A stretch of DNA of 64,000 nt from Raphanus sativus. Lineage: Eukaryota; Streptophyta; Magnoliopsida; Brassicales; Brassicaceae. The notes beneath the pieces are model-generated. The model saw only the letters and a list, made by a program, of their open reading frames with translations. It had not been told where the DNA came from and ran no database searches. Both the position numbers and the translations under genes were made by a program. Shown in pieces: positions 45,237-55,487 of this stretch (its first letter is position 1; every line of letters starts with the position of its first letter). Where the stretch lies: positions 124,001 through 188,000 of the forward strand of contig NC_079514.1 in NCBI RefSeq assembly GCF_000801105.2, in the 5' to 3' direction.

Positions 45237-46697
45237 ATGGAGAGGCAACAGCAAGGGAAAGGGAAGGAGAAAGCGTGGGTGATATGGAATATCAGCATGT
45301 GCCCGATTCCGGATGGTGTTGATCCTCGTGTGATGGGTACGACAATACAAAAGGCGTTGGAAAGTGCAGGCCACGTCCGCCGCTATGATCAGATCTCCAT
45401 CACCGCCTTTGGCAACAACCTGATACAAAAGCAAGACGTCACGAGGAAGCTCTATTCTACTGGAAAAATTTCTCTTATGCATGGCACCGGTTAGTCTTCT
45501 TCTTTTGTGTATTTTTTTTTTTTTATGGATTAGGGTTTTCTTTAGATTGAGGGTTTGGTTTCCTTGGCAGAATATCAAACGCAACTCTTAATTTGGTCCC
45601 AAAGAAATCGTCCTCCGGCTACTATGATGATCATAGACAGTCATGAGCGACTGGGAGTGGGATGGTTAGCTTCTACACTTTCGAACCTTAAAGATGAGGG
45701 ATACACAATTCTTCTTGCATATCCTCAATGTGACGGCATTGCCAAACCCTTGCCACGTTCCTATTCTAAACAGTGGTATTGGCAAGACTTAGTGTCTGGT
45801 AATAAGTTCGTCCCCTCTCTCTCTCTCTCTCTCCGTTTTGTTTATATAACCACCAAAATTAAATTGTTTATATAACCACCAAAATTAAATTGTTTCTGAA
45901 TTACTTTCCACAGATGAACAAAAGACAATAACAAGCCTTGATCTTAAGGAAGATTGTTATGAAAGGAATATTGTATTCTGCTCATTATGCTATTTTGAAT
46001 CCCAAATCTTTGAAGATTTACCCACCCATCTCAAGACTGAAGGACATGCATATTCTGTAAGCCTCTCTCTCTCTGCTGTTTTTTCTCAATATAAAACATT
46101 TTGCCATTGTCTTATATGTTTGTTTGTCAAGTAGGAGTGGAACCACTCTTGTGATGATAGTGTGGACTGGCTGAACCTTGCTAACTTGCACCTTGGTCGA
46201 TCAGAGGCATGTTTTAATCTTTGTGTCTCATCTCAAAATTGATATTTGTAATCTCTAGCTAACACCGACTGACTTCCACTGCAGGAGTGGGACTTTAGGG
46301 CGGCTGAAGATTTCTTTACCCGTTTATTGTTCAAGTACGGGGACCACCCCGACCCTGTTGATCTGATTAATCAGAATAAGGCATGTCTTAATCCTATATA
46401 TCTCATCTCAAAGTTGATATATATATTTTTTTTAATTTACATCCTCTCCTCTAACACTGACTTCCTTCCTTCCACTGCAGGAGTTGGACATTCTGGCGGC
46501 TCGAAAATTGCTTACCCATTTAAGGGAAAAGTACGGCGTCAATCCCGGCTACCTTGTGACCTGCTGGCAAGTTTAAATTTCTTTTCCTTTTTGAGTTCCA
46601 ACTAATTTACATAGCTTTGCTTTTTTAAAAAAAAATTATCCTAACTTTGGTTTTATTCTAAAGGTTTGAAGACTTATATGAATCTGAAGAAGAATAA
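45237..46697 (+). CDS. NYN-domain family protein with degenerate active site and C2H2-like finger
   Basis: Seven exons give one continuous frame of 303 residues: 45237-45489, 45571-45798, 45914-46056, 46135-46206, 46285-46380, 46481-46566, 46664-46697. The first part is a plant NYN domain (AWVIWNISMCPIPDGVDPRV, then MMIIDSHERLGVGWLASTLS, ILLAYPQ). A finger CSLCYFESQIFEDLPTHLKT-EGH follows, as in other plant NYN proteins. In active members the first motif is W-D-I-E-N and a later one G-D-x-D; here they are WNISM and IDSHER, and the middle Asp is also lost, so nuclease activity is unlikely. Three of the six introns begin with GC, not GT (46207, 46381, 46567). Two of these introns and the following exons look like tandem duplicates. 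Real or decaying cannot be settled from sequence. Confidence 0.7.
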
Positions 46698-47238
46698 GCT
46701 TGGCGAAGAAGCGGCGAGGAGGGTGTTGCAGTTTTCATATGGTTTACTAGGGTTAAACCCGCCCTTGAGTGAACAATTCTAAAAACAACTAAAAACATTT
46801 CAAATTGCAGAATATATTTGAATATATTTTTTTTTATATAAGTGTTGTGTAATCTTTTGCATTAATCTTTAGTGATGCAAAAAATTATGATAATTAGATA
46901 TTATGTTTTACATTGTGAAAAGAGATACAGATAAATAGTTCAAAACTGAAAAGCCTTGATAATGTGTATTTTAGTATTTGTTAGTGGTGAAACGAGTCTC
47001 GTTGCAGTCAATAATATCCAATAAAATACTTGCTCCAATTTAGTCTTGGTTTAGTTCCGATATTTTTTGAAGAATTCAAATAAAAACTATTTTTGGTTAC
47101 TTTGGATTAAATATCGGATAATTCAGATAAATTAATATATTTCATATATAATCATTTGGACAATTGAGTTTTTTAGATAATTCAGATATTTTAAAAATAT
47201 TTGGGATAAAACAAATATTCTATTAACTTGTCTTTTAT
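46698..47238. other. Intergenic stretch, no gene recognised
   Basis: 3' flank of the NYN gene followed by AT-rich sequence with ggataattcagat-like phrases. No supported coding sequence. Confidence 0.45.
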
Positions 47239-47401
47239 CAGTGTTTTGAAAACCGGATCGGATCGGCTGGTCGAACCGGTCTGACCGTGATTCGCTGAAG
47301 AAGCCGAGTTCGTTTCGGTTTAAATCCTGGATTTAATAAAAACCAGGAAAACCGGCTGAAACCCGGTAAAACCGGTAACCCGGTTTAATTTTAAAACCCA
47401 G
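47239..47401. repeat. Short GC-rich inverted repeat (MITE-like)
   Basis: Starts cagtgttttgaaaaccggatcggatcgg and ends aaccggtaacccggtttaattttaaaaccca. The ends are imperfect inverted repeats and the subterminal CCGG phrases face each other. This is a common Brassicaceae hAT-like MITE form. It directly precedes the copied ABCD1 segment. Confidence 0.45.
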
Positions 47402-47433
47402 TTGCATATATTACGCTCACATTTTGAAGTCAT

Positions 47434-48042
47434 AATATTTTCAGGACCAAATGGTAGTGGAAAGACTTCAGTATTTAGAGTGCTTAGAGATATATGGCCA
47501 ACTGTATGTGGAAGACTTGCCAAACCATCATTGGATATCAAAGAACTTGGGTCAGGGAATGGCATATTTTTTGTGCCGCAGCGACCATATACATGCTTAG
47601 GGACGCTGAGAGATCAGATTATATACCCTCTATCTAAAGACGAAGCAGAGAAAAGGGCAGCAAAGTTGTACACCAATGGTAAGTAAAAAATTCATTTTCT
47701 ACCAAAGGTGGCTTTAATTCTGAAATCAATCCTCTCCACACACAAATTGAAGAACTGAAGTAGAATTTATTTGATGATCTTCTCTATCTCTCATACTAGT
47801 ATATTTGTTCGTGAGTAACAGGAGAAAGCTCAACTGAAGCTGGAAGCGTTCTGGACGCTCATCTGAAAACCATCCTAGAGAATGTTCGGTTAGTGTATCT
47901 TTTGGAAAGAGATGGAAGTGGTTGGGATGCTACAACCAACTGGGAAGACATATTATCTCTTGGAGAGCAACAGAGGCTTGGCATGGTAAAATTCTCTTAT
48001 AATAGTTGTATGATTAGCACGTGAATAATCTTGCCTTGTTTC
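47434..48042 (+). pseudogene. Copied segment of ABCD1 (NBD2 exons 21 and 22)
   Basis: Nearly identical to 34038-34642 of the ABCD1 gene, including the intron between the two exons. It spans the 3' splice site, exon 21 (47445-47678, Walker [10 protein letters not shown] and Q-loop PQRPYTCLG), the intron, exon 22 (47822-47985, [11 protein letters not shown]) and the first part of the next intron. I see only about five differences, including FRVF to FRVL (the copy has the family-typical Leu) and a 4-bp insertion in a TCTC run. No start or stop context and no transporter around it: a partial segmental copy, not a gene. Confidence 0.95.
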
Positions 48043-48517
48043 AGATTAGCATTTGTTTATGCATACATCACAGGCTTAAGCTGACTCGGGTTCATTGTTA
48101 CAGGTCCTTCAAGCTTTAAGGAGACTGAAAGGGAACTCGCTAGGAGAAGATGACATTTGAGACAAAGCGTATCCAGAATGGTGACTACAGTTAAGTCTCA
48201 TATTAATTTTGTTATATCAAAAGCTTTGCTAAATGAAAACGGTGTTCTGTCATAGATGAATATGCAGTGACTGGCTTAAGAAAATACAAAATCTTATGAT
48301 ATGTTTGTTGATGACCAAAATACTACTGGATATGAAGCTGTGCAATCTGATTATGTATTTGAAAAACTTCAATGCATAAGTTTATATATCCCTCTCCCTA
48401 TCTCGATTGCACTGATGTGTATTGAAATTTCGGTGCATATAAATATGTTGACATGAATTGATTGATTGCTTGCTTCGCAAAAGTAACAGAATTTTATTTT
48501 TATTTAGCAGTGCAGAC

Positions 48518-49214
48518 ATGAATAAAGCACCTTCAATGGATAAAGATTCAATGGTCGAGGTGAAGAATAGATTCAAGAAGATGAGCGTGGTTCCAGATGA
48601 AAATTGTTTTGCTAATGCCATCCTCAATCTCAAGGAACATCAGAAACCAGCCATTGTCATCAGGAATACCAGTTTCTGTGATGTCCGTTTTTTCTACCTG
48701 ATCAAGCTTAGGCTCGCACGGTCATGCATTCAGGTAAGCTCTCTACGGTTATCCAATAGTTTGAGATCATCAATGAACCTGTGTGCATAGACTTTTTCGA
48801 GCACTACTTCGATGACTTGGACCTTGCTCTACTGCAGCTCAAGTATGCACGTCAATTGCTCATGAAAATCGCCAGGTATTCACGTATGCTTATGGAAAAG
48901 GATGATTGTGCACCCTGGACCGGTGCAAGTACCTGAAAGAGAATGCTGTTGGTTGTATGTATACCATTGCAATGAGATGCCTCCCTATTTTGGCTTATAT
49001 CGAAAAGGTCAGGCAACACACGCTGGCTCAGGACGTTGATGCCACTCCCGACTTTGTCTTAGCTAAGGAAGACTGCACAATCCCCCACATATCTGCCTTT
49101 AAGGTTGAAAAGGCTACCGACTTTGTTCATCAAGACACTTTGCGTTGGCTTGAAGAGTTGGAAGAGAAACATGACTTTAGGGTCCACGATTCTGCTGTAA
49201 AACGATTAAAATAA
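48518..49214 (+). pseudogene. NOG1-derived remnant lacking the GTPase domain
   Basis: The frame MNKAPSMDKDSMVEVKNRFK followed by KMSVVPDEN and FFYLIKLRLARSCIQ matches the N-terminal region of nucleolar GTP-binding protein 1 (NFKRI-VVP, RQFYMRKVKYTQ). After 48850 the similarity continues as LKYARQLLMKIA, DRCKYLKENAVG, MYTIAMRCLPILAYIEKVRQ and H, like RCK-LKVAALGRM and LAYLEQIRQH. It then jumps to TDFVHQDTLRWLEELE, similar to NOG1 C-terminal ADFIDPDI-RLEELE, skipping the whole G domain. A frame change near 48900 and a splice-like gap at 48734-48793 are also needed. NOG1 acts in 60S ribosome assembly; without G1-G5 motifs this copy cannot. It could be a fast-evolving paralog but pseudogene is simpler. 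Confidence 0.6.
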
Positions 49215-50454
49215 TTTATGGTTAGGTTTATTAAATGAGTTAAATGTCCGGAGCAGAATATTAGAAACAAATGATTTTCTACAATGAATGTATTCAATTT
49301 GTGTGAAGGCTTTGATCTGCAATGTTTAAGGTTTTATAAGGGCTGCTACGAAAAACTGGTAAGTGACATCGATTAACATCATCTCGGGTTCTTTATACCA
49401 AATTGTTTTATATTGTCAACCAAATATATGGTTAGTTACATGTACTAAACTAATTTTCCGAATTTGCCAAAGAGCAAAAAGTCAAATTCAAGCTTATTTG
49501 TAAGAAATCAGGAAACGTCTTGAATGACACCTACCTTATCAAAGGCTACAGTTTGGTCAAATTTACAGAAGATATCTGAAGGCTAACTTATCAAAATTAT
49601 GCCAATCCATTTTTTCGTTTCCTACATAACACTATTTTTAAAACATGTTGGACATATTTATTTATTCAAAAACTCATATTTTACAACAAATGAGTGAAAA
49701 CAATGAAAACTATGTAGATATGAATTACATTCGAGCAAACCATATTAAATACAAAACTGAACAAAACAAATAAAAAATTACAGCAAATTACAAAGAAAAA
49801 AATTTACAGCAGATTTATAACAATACTCCGTTGGTAAAAAAATATTAAAAAATCACAATTAAAATATTTACTTCTATCATTATTAAAATTATATTCTATT
49901 TTAATAATAGTATCTATATACAGGAAAAAATTGAAAAGATACAAAATTGGAGAAAATTAATAATGTTTGTGAAAATAAAAGAACACATTAATCATAAATA
50001 AATGCAGTTAATATTTTGTTATGGTGTAAAAATCAAAATTATAATATTTAAATTTTGATATTATTGATACTATATTCAATTTAATTATAGCATCTCATAT
50101 GTTGGAAAGAATACAAAATCAGGGAAAATAATGTTTGTGAAAAAATAAACATATTTAATCATAAATCAGTTCAGTTAATATTTATTTTAACTATTCTGAA
50201 TGTACAAATTGAAATTAGAAACAACTAATTTTCAAATAAAAACATATTAAAATTGTTCTATAATTTACTTTTAACTTATATAGCCACATTATATATATGT
50301 ATAGATTCAACTATAAATAATACAATAGTTTAAACTACACTAAATATTCTGTAAACTAAATTAAAATTCTGTGAAAAATAGTTTAGAGACAATCCCTACA
50401 TAAACATAAAATAAAATAAATTATTACACATTATCCGCGCGGAAAAAGACCTAG
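49215..50454 (+). mobile_element. Region ending in a Helitron 3' terminus; tandem segment before it
   Basis: The right limit reads TTATCCGCGCGGAAAAAGAC then CTAG followed by T, a decayed Helitron 3' end. Before it, a segment of about 180 bases occurs twice (about 49850-50030 and 50031-50205), sharing atagtatct(a/c)at..., gaaaa(g/t)atacaaaat and aatgtttgtgaaaa. The 5' end is unresolved; it may include the copied ABCD1 and NOG1 pieces to the left, or be as short as 540 bases (A-TCTATATACAGG at 49914). Confidence 0.4.
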
Positions 50455-50532
50455 TAATTTATAAGACCGTAGTTAAGAAACATAGGGGAGTATATACGTA
50501 GGAAAAAAAACTGAGGCTAAATAGTTTCTTTT

Positions 50533-50828
50533 ATTGCAAGATTTTCTCAATTCCAGGTTTCAAGTCCCAGAAAGAACGCAATTTATTAGGTAACTATACA
50601 GATTATGGAAGACATGATTACAGGCAACAATGCGATTATGGAAGGAAGGATTACAAGAGATCTTCAACATGGTGCAAGTAAATCTGGTCAGACGTGGATT
50701 TTCATAGGACAGCTCAGATGATGCAGTTAAGCGTAGATCTTCATAAGACAGGTAGTATTGTCGGTTGTCGAATCGTCTATGTAATGTTCTTAATAATTGT
50801 AATATCATAATAAATCAGCGTTAAAAAA
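50533..50828 (+). mobile_element. 5'-truncated LINE insertion (about 296 bp)
   Basis: Ends in gtaatatcataataaatcagcgtt plus poly-A. It is flanked by the 14-bp target duplication AAATAGTTTCTTTT (50519-50532 and 50829-50842). Only the 3' tail of a LINE is present. Confidence 0.8.
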
Positions 50829-50842
50829 AAATAGTTTCTTTT

Positions 50843-51149
50843 TGTTGAAAATAAGTTCACTAGGTATCGATTTTGGTGTCCACAGACCAAATATATGAAA
50901 TTATTGACCTACCAATAAAGAAATAATTGGATCGATCTTCAACCGTATCATATCATATAAATTTTAATATTACGATCAAATACGTAGGCATGAATTATAA
51001 TAATCATACAGTGTATGATTTCGTGTGTATTTAAATCGAGTGGCATGGTAACACACAACTCCCCCTTCTAGCTAGCAACAATCTAAATTACATTAGCAAA
51101 AAGTTTTCCTTTTCTTTCTTCGTAAGACGAATATTTAGAAAACAATAGT
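50843..51149. promoter_or_regulatory. Upstream region of the FLZ gene
   Basis: AT-rich intergenic DNA ending 300 bases later at the FLZ start codon. Pyrimidine-rich leader ttttccttttctttcttcg precedes the ATG. No clear TATA box was found. Confidence 0.35.
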
Positions 51150-51658
51150 ATGTTGCTTGGGAATCGACGACGGCCACGCATGCAGAGAACACCAAGCATA
51201 ACGAAAATCACCATCGAGGTTGATGATACTCACACCGCCGGTCAAGATTCTGACGTGGCTATGGCAGTGGTAGACGGCGGAGATAACTACGACCACCGGT
51301 TGTTGGCAATGTTTTCTCCGAGAAATCACAGAAGAAACGAGAGAAAAGATGGTCGGAAATCATCTTTGCCGTCGTCGTCTTTTCTTGGAAGCTGTGGATT
51401 TTGCAAACGCCGTTTAGCTCCCGGTCGTGATATTTACATGTACAAGTACGTTTATATATTACTTACTCTTTCTTAATTATTTTCTTCATCTTACAATTAT
51501 ATATGTATTTTTATACCTCTTAAGTCTTAACCATATACATATGTATACATAACTGCAGAGGAGATGCAGCGTTTTGTAGCGTGGAATGCAGAGAACAACA
51601 AATGGAGCACGACGAAGGCAAAGCCAGGAACAGCGTCGTACTATCACCATCAAATTAG
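51150..51658 (+). CDS. FCS-like zinc finger (FLZ, DUF581) protein
   Basis: Exons 51150-51445 and 51559-51658 (donor gtacgt, acceptor actgcag) give 131 residues. The N-terminus is basic and Ser-rich, with an acidic middle (VDDTHTAGQDSDVAM). The FLZ domain spans the intron: FLGSCGFCKRRLAPGRDIYM, then Y-K-GDAAFCSVECREQQMEHDE, with the Cys-x2-Cys and Phe-Cys-Ser-x2-Cys ligand pairs. The intron inside the IYMYKG|GD region is typical of the family. FLZ proteins are adaptors that bind SnRK1 kinase subunits and tune energy and stress signalling. No lesions. From memory Arabidopsis At4g39795 is a family member near the other syntenic genes. Confidence 0.9.
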
Positions 51659-53205
51659 TTCTTACCCTTAAAGTCTTAAGTTTGTGTGTAACTTGAGATT
51701 GCCGCCCTTAATTATTAATTAGCACCGTTATGTAAAATGTTCATTCTAAAAAATTGGAATGAAAACATGTTTCGTGTCCTTCATATTATTTGGTTTGGTG
51801 TTATGCATTTTTTACTTTATGTATTTTGAAAGAGCTAGTGAAAGTTGAAGTAAGCGCACCACGAACCTCGTTTTAGTGTATGATCAAATAAATTTCAAAA
51901 CCATATGCAGGCAACTCGTGGTAATAAAGATAATAATGCAAATTTTAAAAATGAAACGTCACGTCTTTTGCCGTATTTCATGGTTAGTACGTTACACAAA
52001 TCGTAACAGTTTGAATAATTCTTATTGGACATTATAGCTTTCTTATAAAATATAGTTTTGTCATGAAATCATTGGTAGAAATTTAGGTAAAAAGGTTAAA
52101 ACAATGTAATGGAAATGGAGGTCACAGTCTCGTGACGATGAAAGCGTCTGATAATTAGTAATGAGGTATAGCGTAAAGTAATGCGAATGCACGTCACACC
52201 CAATCAAAGCTTGCGAGATGATCATATACTTTTTATATATAGCCCTGGATGGAGTATACTGTTGTGGTTTTAGAAAAACAGTTTCGCAATCTTTTAAACG
52301 ATGTTTACTTTTAAACAGATAAATGTTTTTATACGACATTTAAATAGGATGGAAGAGTAGTTAATAGCTCGTTCCTCAATAATTGAAGACTAAAGGATGT
52401 TAAATAATACTAATGATTTCATGGAAATGGATCGTTGTCATAGCTTATAGATAGGATTAGGTTTATAATTGGTCTATAGTTTAAATATATAATTTTGTAT
52501 TTTTCTTCACTCGTCTTCTGAACTCCAAACCTCGAGGCCTAATTGTTGGAGTTTCGGGAGTCATCACAATTTGTCGTCATTTCAAATTCCTGATTAATCA
52601 ACTATCAGCAATTATATGATTAAATGGAATAAGTGATTCATTTGGTATTAGGGTATCTTCTATTAAATTAGTCCTCCAACATATAATAAATTTAAATTAT
52701 TTGAGTAAAAGAATTCATTAAAGGTCATTGATAATGCCATGATGCAATGGAAAATATTTAAACATGGTTTAATAGTATTGATGAATTGGTCTGCACTTGC
52801 ACATGAGTATATTTACAATAAAATTATTATGAAAATGCCAATACGTTTTAAATCCTCCAACCAGATTGGATTTCCTTGACTACAATAAAATAACAATATA
52901 GAACTTAAACTGACAAATTTCATCGGATCGAAAGCATCCATATAATAACTTCTTTTGTGAACCAATGAACCTCTTCCTCGGATTTCAACTGAACCCTGTT
53001 GCTGAGTTCCGGAGAGAACAAGACCCAAGATTGCTTGAGCAGCTAAGAGCATCATTATCCCATAACCTCATTTAGGGGTTCTTTTTTTTTTATACTTTTA
53101 ATTAGTAAAAATGAGTTAAGAGACAAGAATAAGAAACCCAAACATTTATGTGATCCATTGCAAGTATCTTAATTAAAGGTTCTTAAACAATATATAACTT
53201 TTTTA
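51659..53205. other. Intergenic stretch, no convincing gene
   Basis: AT-rich DNA. A minus-strand frame at 52813-53055 (MLLAAQAILGLVLSGTQQQG) looks protein-like but matches nothing I know and has no partner exons. It may be another host fragment of the same patchwork as the NBP35 and xylose isomerase pieces. Confidence 0.35.
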
Positions 53206-53210
53206 GTTCA

Positions 53211-53440
53211 ACCTTTGAGTGATTTCAAGTTCACGAAGCAGCTGGGATCCTCGGCCGTGGACGTGACGGAAAAGATGATCTCTTATGTAAGAGAGAATGC
53301 ACCAGAGCTTCTTCTAGATGATGTGTTTGTGTGGAGTCAAGTGTTTTGCGGCAGTGGAGGAGGTGCAGAGAGGATGTGTGAGGAAATGGGAGTGCTGTTT
53401 CTTGGAAAAGATAGTGTCCCTCAGATTCATCATCACCTTC
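53211..53440 (+). pseudogene. Fragment of NBP35-type Fe-S cluster assembly ATPase
   Basis: The frame reads SDFKFTKQLGSSAVDVTEKM, ISYVRENAPELL, then GSGGGAERMCEEMGVLFLGK. GGGAERMC-EMGVPFLGKVP is a hallmark of cytosolic Fe-S scaffold NBP35. The Walker A and the C-terminal CxxC are absent, and after LGK the frame leaves the family (HHHLHHH, a cat-rich tandem). Extra residues (LLLDDVFVW) replace the normal spacing. It is a fragment of about 75 codons, with no start codon context. Confidence 0.75.
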
Positions 53441-53649
53441 ATCATCACCTTCATTCAAAACCTCCAACTTGTGCAGATCTATAAAAACAGAACGTAAACT
53501 TTGTGTAAAAACATTGTTGAAATTAATGAAAAAAAGTTCCATACTTGAACATCCATAGAAGCCAGGAACAGACCCAAGACTTACCCTTTTCACAACAATG
53601 CAGAAGATTGTAATTTCAAGAGGAACAAGAAGAGATGGGAAGGAACTAA

Positions 53650-53743
53650 CCTCCAAGATCTTAGCTGCATTTTTCAGTCCACGAGCGACTGTGTCCATTC
53701 CACTGATATGAGCAATGAACAAATAAACAGACAAAGTCCTCAC
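53650..53743 (-). pseudogene. Fragment of a xylose isomerase gene
   Basis: Minus strand reads YLFIAHISGMDTVARGLKNA then AKILEV up to a splice-like gtta. HISGMDTMARGLRNA-KI-E is characteristic of plant xylose isomerase (C-terminal part). The homology is only about 30 residues, in opposite orientation to the neighbouring NBP35 piece. No further exons were found. Confidence 0.65.
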
Positions 53744-54138
53744 ATGTAATGTGCATCACAATTGTGTTCACACAAAAAACGGACAAGCTGTTTCCAAGTT
53801 TTGTCATTTTTGGGTTCAATTAAACTTGCTTGATTGATGCTTGAATACGTAACATTTGATGGGGTACTTCTACAACGATCTATTCATATGGCGTTAAAAT
53901 CACTTAGCAGTTAGCAATACCGTGTGAGGTGAATAAGAATACAAGTTGTTTTTATTGAATTTTTGGCAGTATAGCCAATGTCCAATGAACATAAACACAA
54001 ATGTTCAATATATACAATGAAATTCAATTTTCAAATTATGAAAAAAATAACAACCATTAAGGGTTGCAAATAATCATCTAAGCAAAGAATGAGAATGTTT
54101 AATCAAGCTTTGACGAGATTGGGTGCCTTGAGCTTTGC
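53744..54138. other. Intergenic stretch, 3' flank of the NEN-like gene
   Basis: AT-rich sequence without coding features; probably includes the 3' UTR of the minus-strand exonuclease gene. Confidence 0.4.
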
Positions 54139-55487
54139 TTAAGATTTCTTCACATTCTGTGTCATCTGTATAGATTTAAAACAAGAACATTTTAAAGTGA
54201 ACAATAGCAAAATCTTAGTAATTATATGAATGTCTGATGAGTCTGTAAAAGTCGACGAAAAAAAAAAAAAAAAAAAAAAAATATGAATGTCTGATAACTT
54301 GAAAAGGAAGAAATTCTGTTACCTTCCCGAGACTACCCTTCGTGTATGGCATTGCTTTTTGGACCATTTGGTGATGACTTCGACTTCTTGTCATGATCTT
54401 TGAAGAACTTTGCCACTTTCCTTCTAATTGATTCGGAAGTGTAGATTCCTATATAGATATGTAAATACATATATAAATAAAGTTATTTGATACGTATAGG
54501 TAATGAAAAAAAGAATAAACAGAATTTAAGGCAAAAGATAAGAGAAGAATTCTGAGGATACGACGTCATACCAAGAAAAGCACTGTTGAGCAGTGCTTGA
54601 GGACCTCTAAATTCATTCGAACATCGTCAAGACTCCTGCAATTATCAACATATATATCAATATATGTAATCAGATTATCTTACAAACTACGTAACATTAA
54701 GACACATACACGAATATGATTAAGGTACCTGTGTTTTTGCACTCCAAGACCAAAATAGGCAGCCAAACTTGCCATCTAGAACAGAACACCAAACAAGCTT
54801 GATAATGGATCGGTTTGTTGTTTTAAATAGATTGATGTGTCATAAATTTTAAAATCTTACATTGATAGTTGATAAATTTTCAAAATATATTGTAATAAAC
54901 AGAAGGATTTGTATTTGTTTAAATACATTTTTGAGATGTAAATTCACTTTTATCTAAATAAAAAATACATAGTATACTATGATTCTTATAAAAAAGCCTT
55001 ATATTTCTAATTAATCTTCTTAAAAATTGACATAGGATATGCTTGGTACCTTCATGTTGACAGCTCTTTTGCCAAACTTGTCACTTAATAAACCCAAAGA
55101 ATCAATGATCCCTGAGGGCTCCGGCGCAGCTTTACCAATCTCAGCAAAAGCTTCTTTAATCCTAACGCAATCGAATCTTCTAATGTTATGACCTGCCCAA
55201 ATTCGACCGTTCAACAAACCATAGATCTTCTCAGCCACATCTTCGAAACTTGGTGCGTCTGTGACCTTAGCTCTCGTGATCCCATCTGACCTAGACGATC
55301 TTAATGAGGCCATGGACAGGTCTTTGGGTTGTATAAGCGTTGTGAAGCTCTCTAGCTCCTCGAGTTTTCGTGGACAAACGATAATGGCACCAAACTCTAG
55401 AATGTGAAAATGTTGTCCCGTTTTGTTTGGTACGTTAGTTTCTAAATCGAAGAATACAATTTCGTTGGGAAATGTTTGGATCTCCAT
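54139..55487 (-). CDS. DEDD-type 3'-5' exonuclease, NEN1-4 family
   Basis: Five exons keep frame: 55487-55050, 54775-54729, 54635-54572, 54448-54323, 54165-54139 (233 residues). Exonuclease motifs: Exo I FFDLETNVP (Asp and Glu), Exo II WAGHNIRRFD (Asp), Exo III SLDDVRMNLEVL (Asp). A Ser-rich short C-terminus ends TQNVKKS. NEN proteins (NAC45/86-dependent exonuclease-domain) degrade nuclear content in developing sieve elements. Known NEN proteins have longer C-terminal regions, so this copy is short; the last exon is small and its acceptor uncertain. The catalytic Exo III position reads D-D-V-R with no preceding His visible at the usual five-residue spacing other than in GVQKHR. From memory, Arabidopsis NEN4 is At4g39810. 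A tiny retroposon sits in intron 4 (54239-54280). Confidence 0.8.
54239..54280 (+). mobile_element. Tiny poly-A retroposon with 15-bp target duplication
   Basis: A 42-base insert, gagtctgtaaaagtcgacg plus 23 or more A, is flanked by exact copies of ATATGAATGTCTGAT (54224-54238 and 54281-54295). It looks like an extremely 5'-truncated SINE or LINE. The long pure A tail and perfect duplication indicate a very recent event. It lies in an intron. Confidence 0.88.

Noticed and set aside
49914..50454. Short complete Helitron of about 540 bp
   Set aside because: The A-TCTATATACAGG start lies inside a tandem repeat and does not resemble the other Helitron starts in the window.
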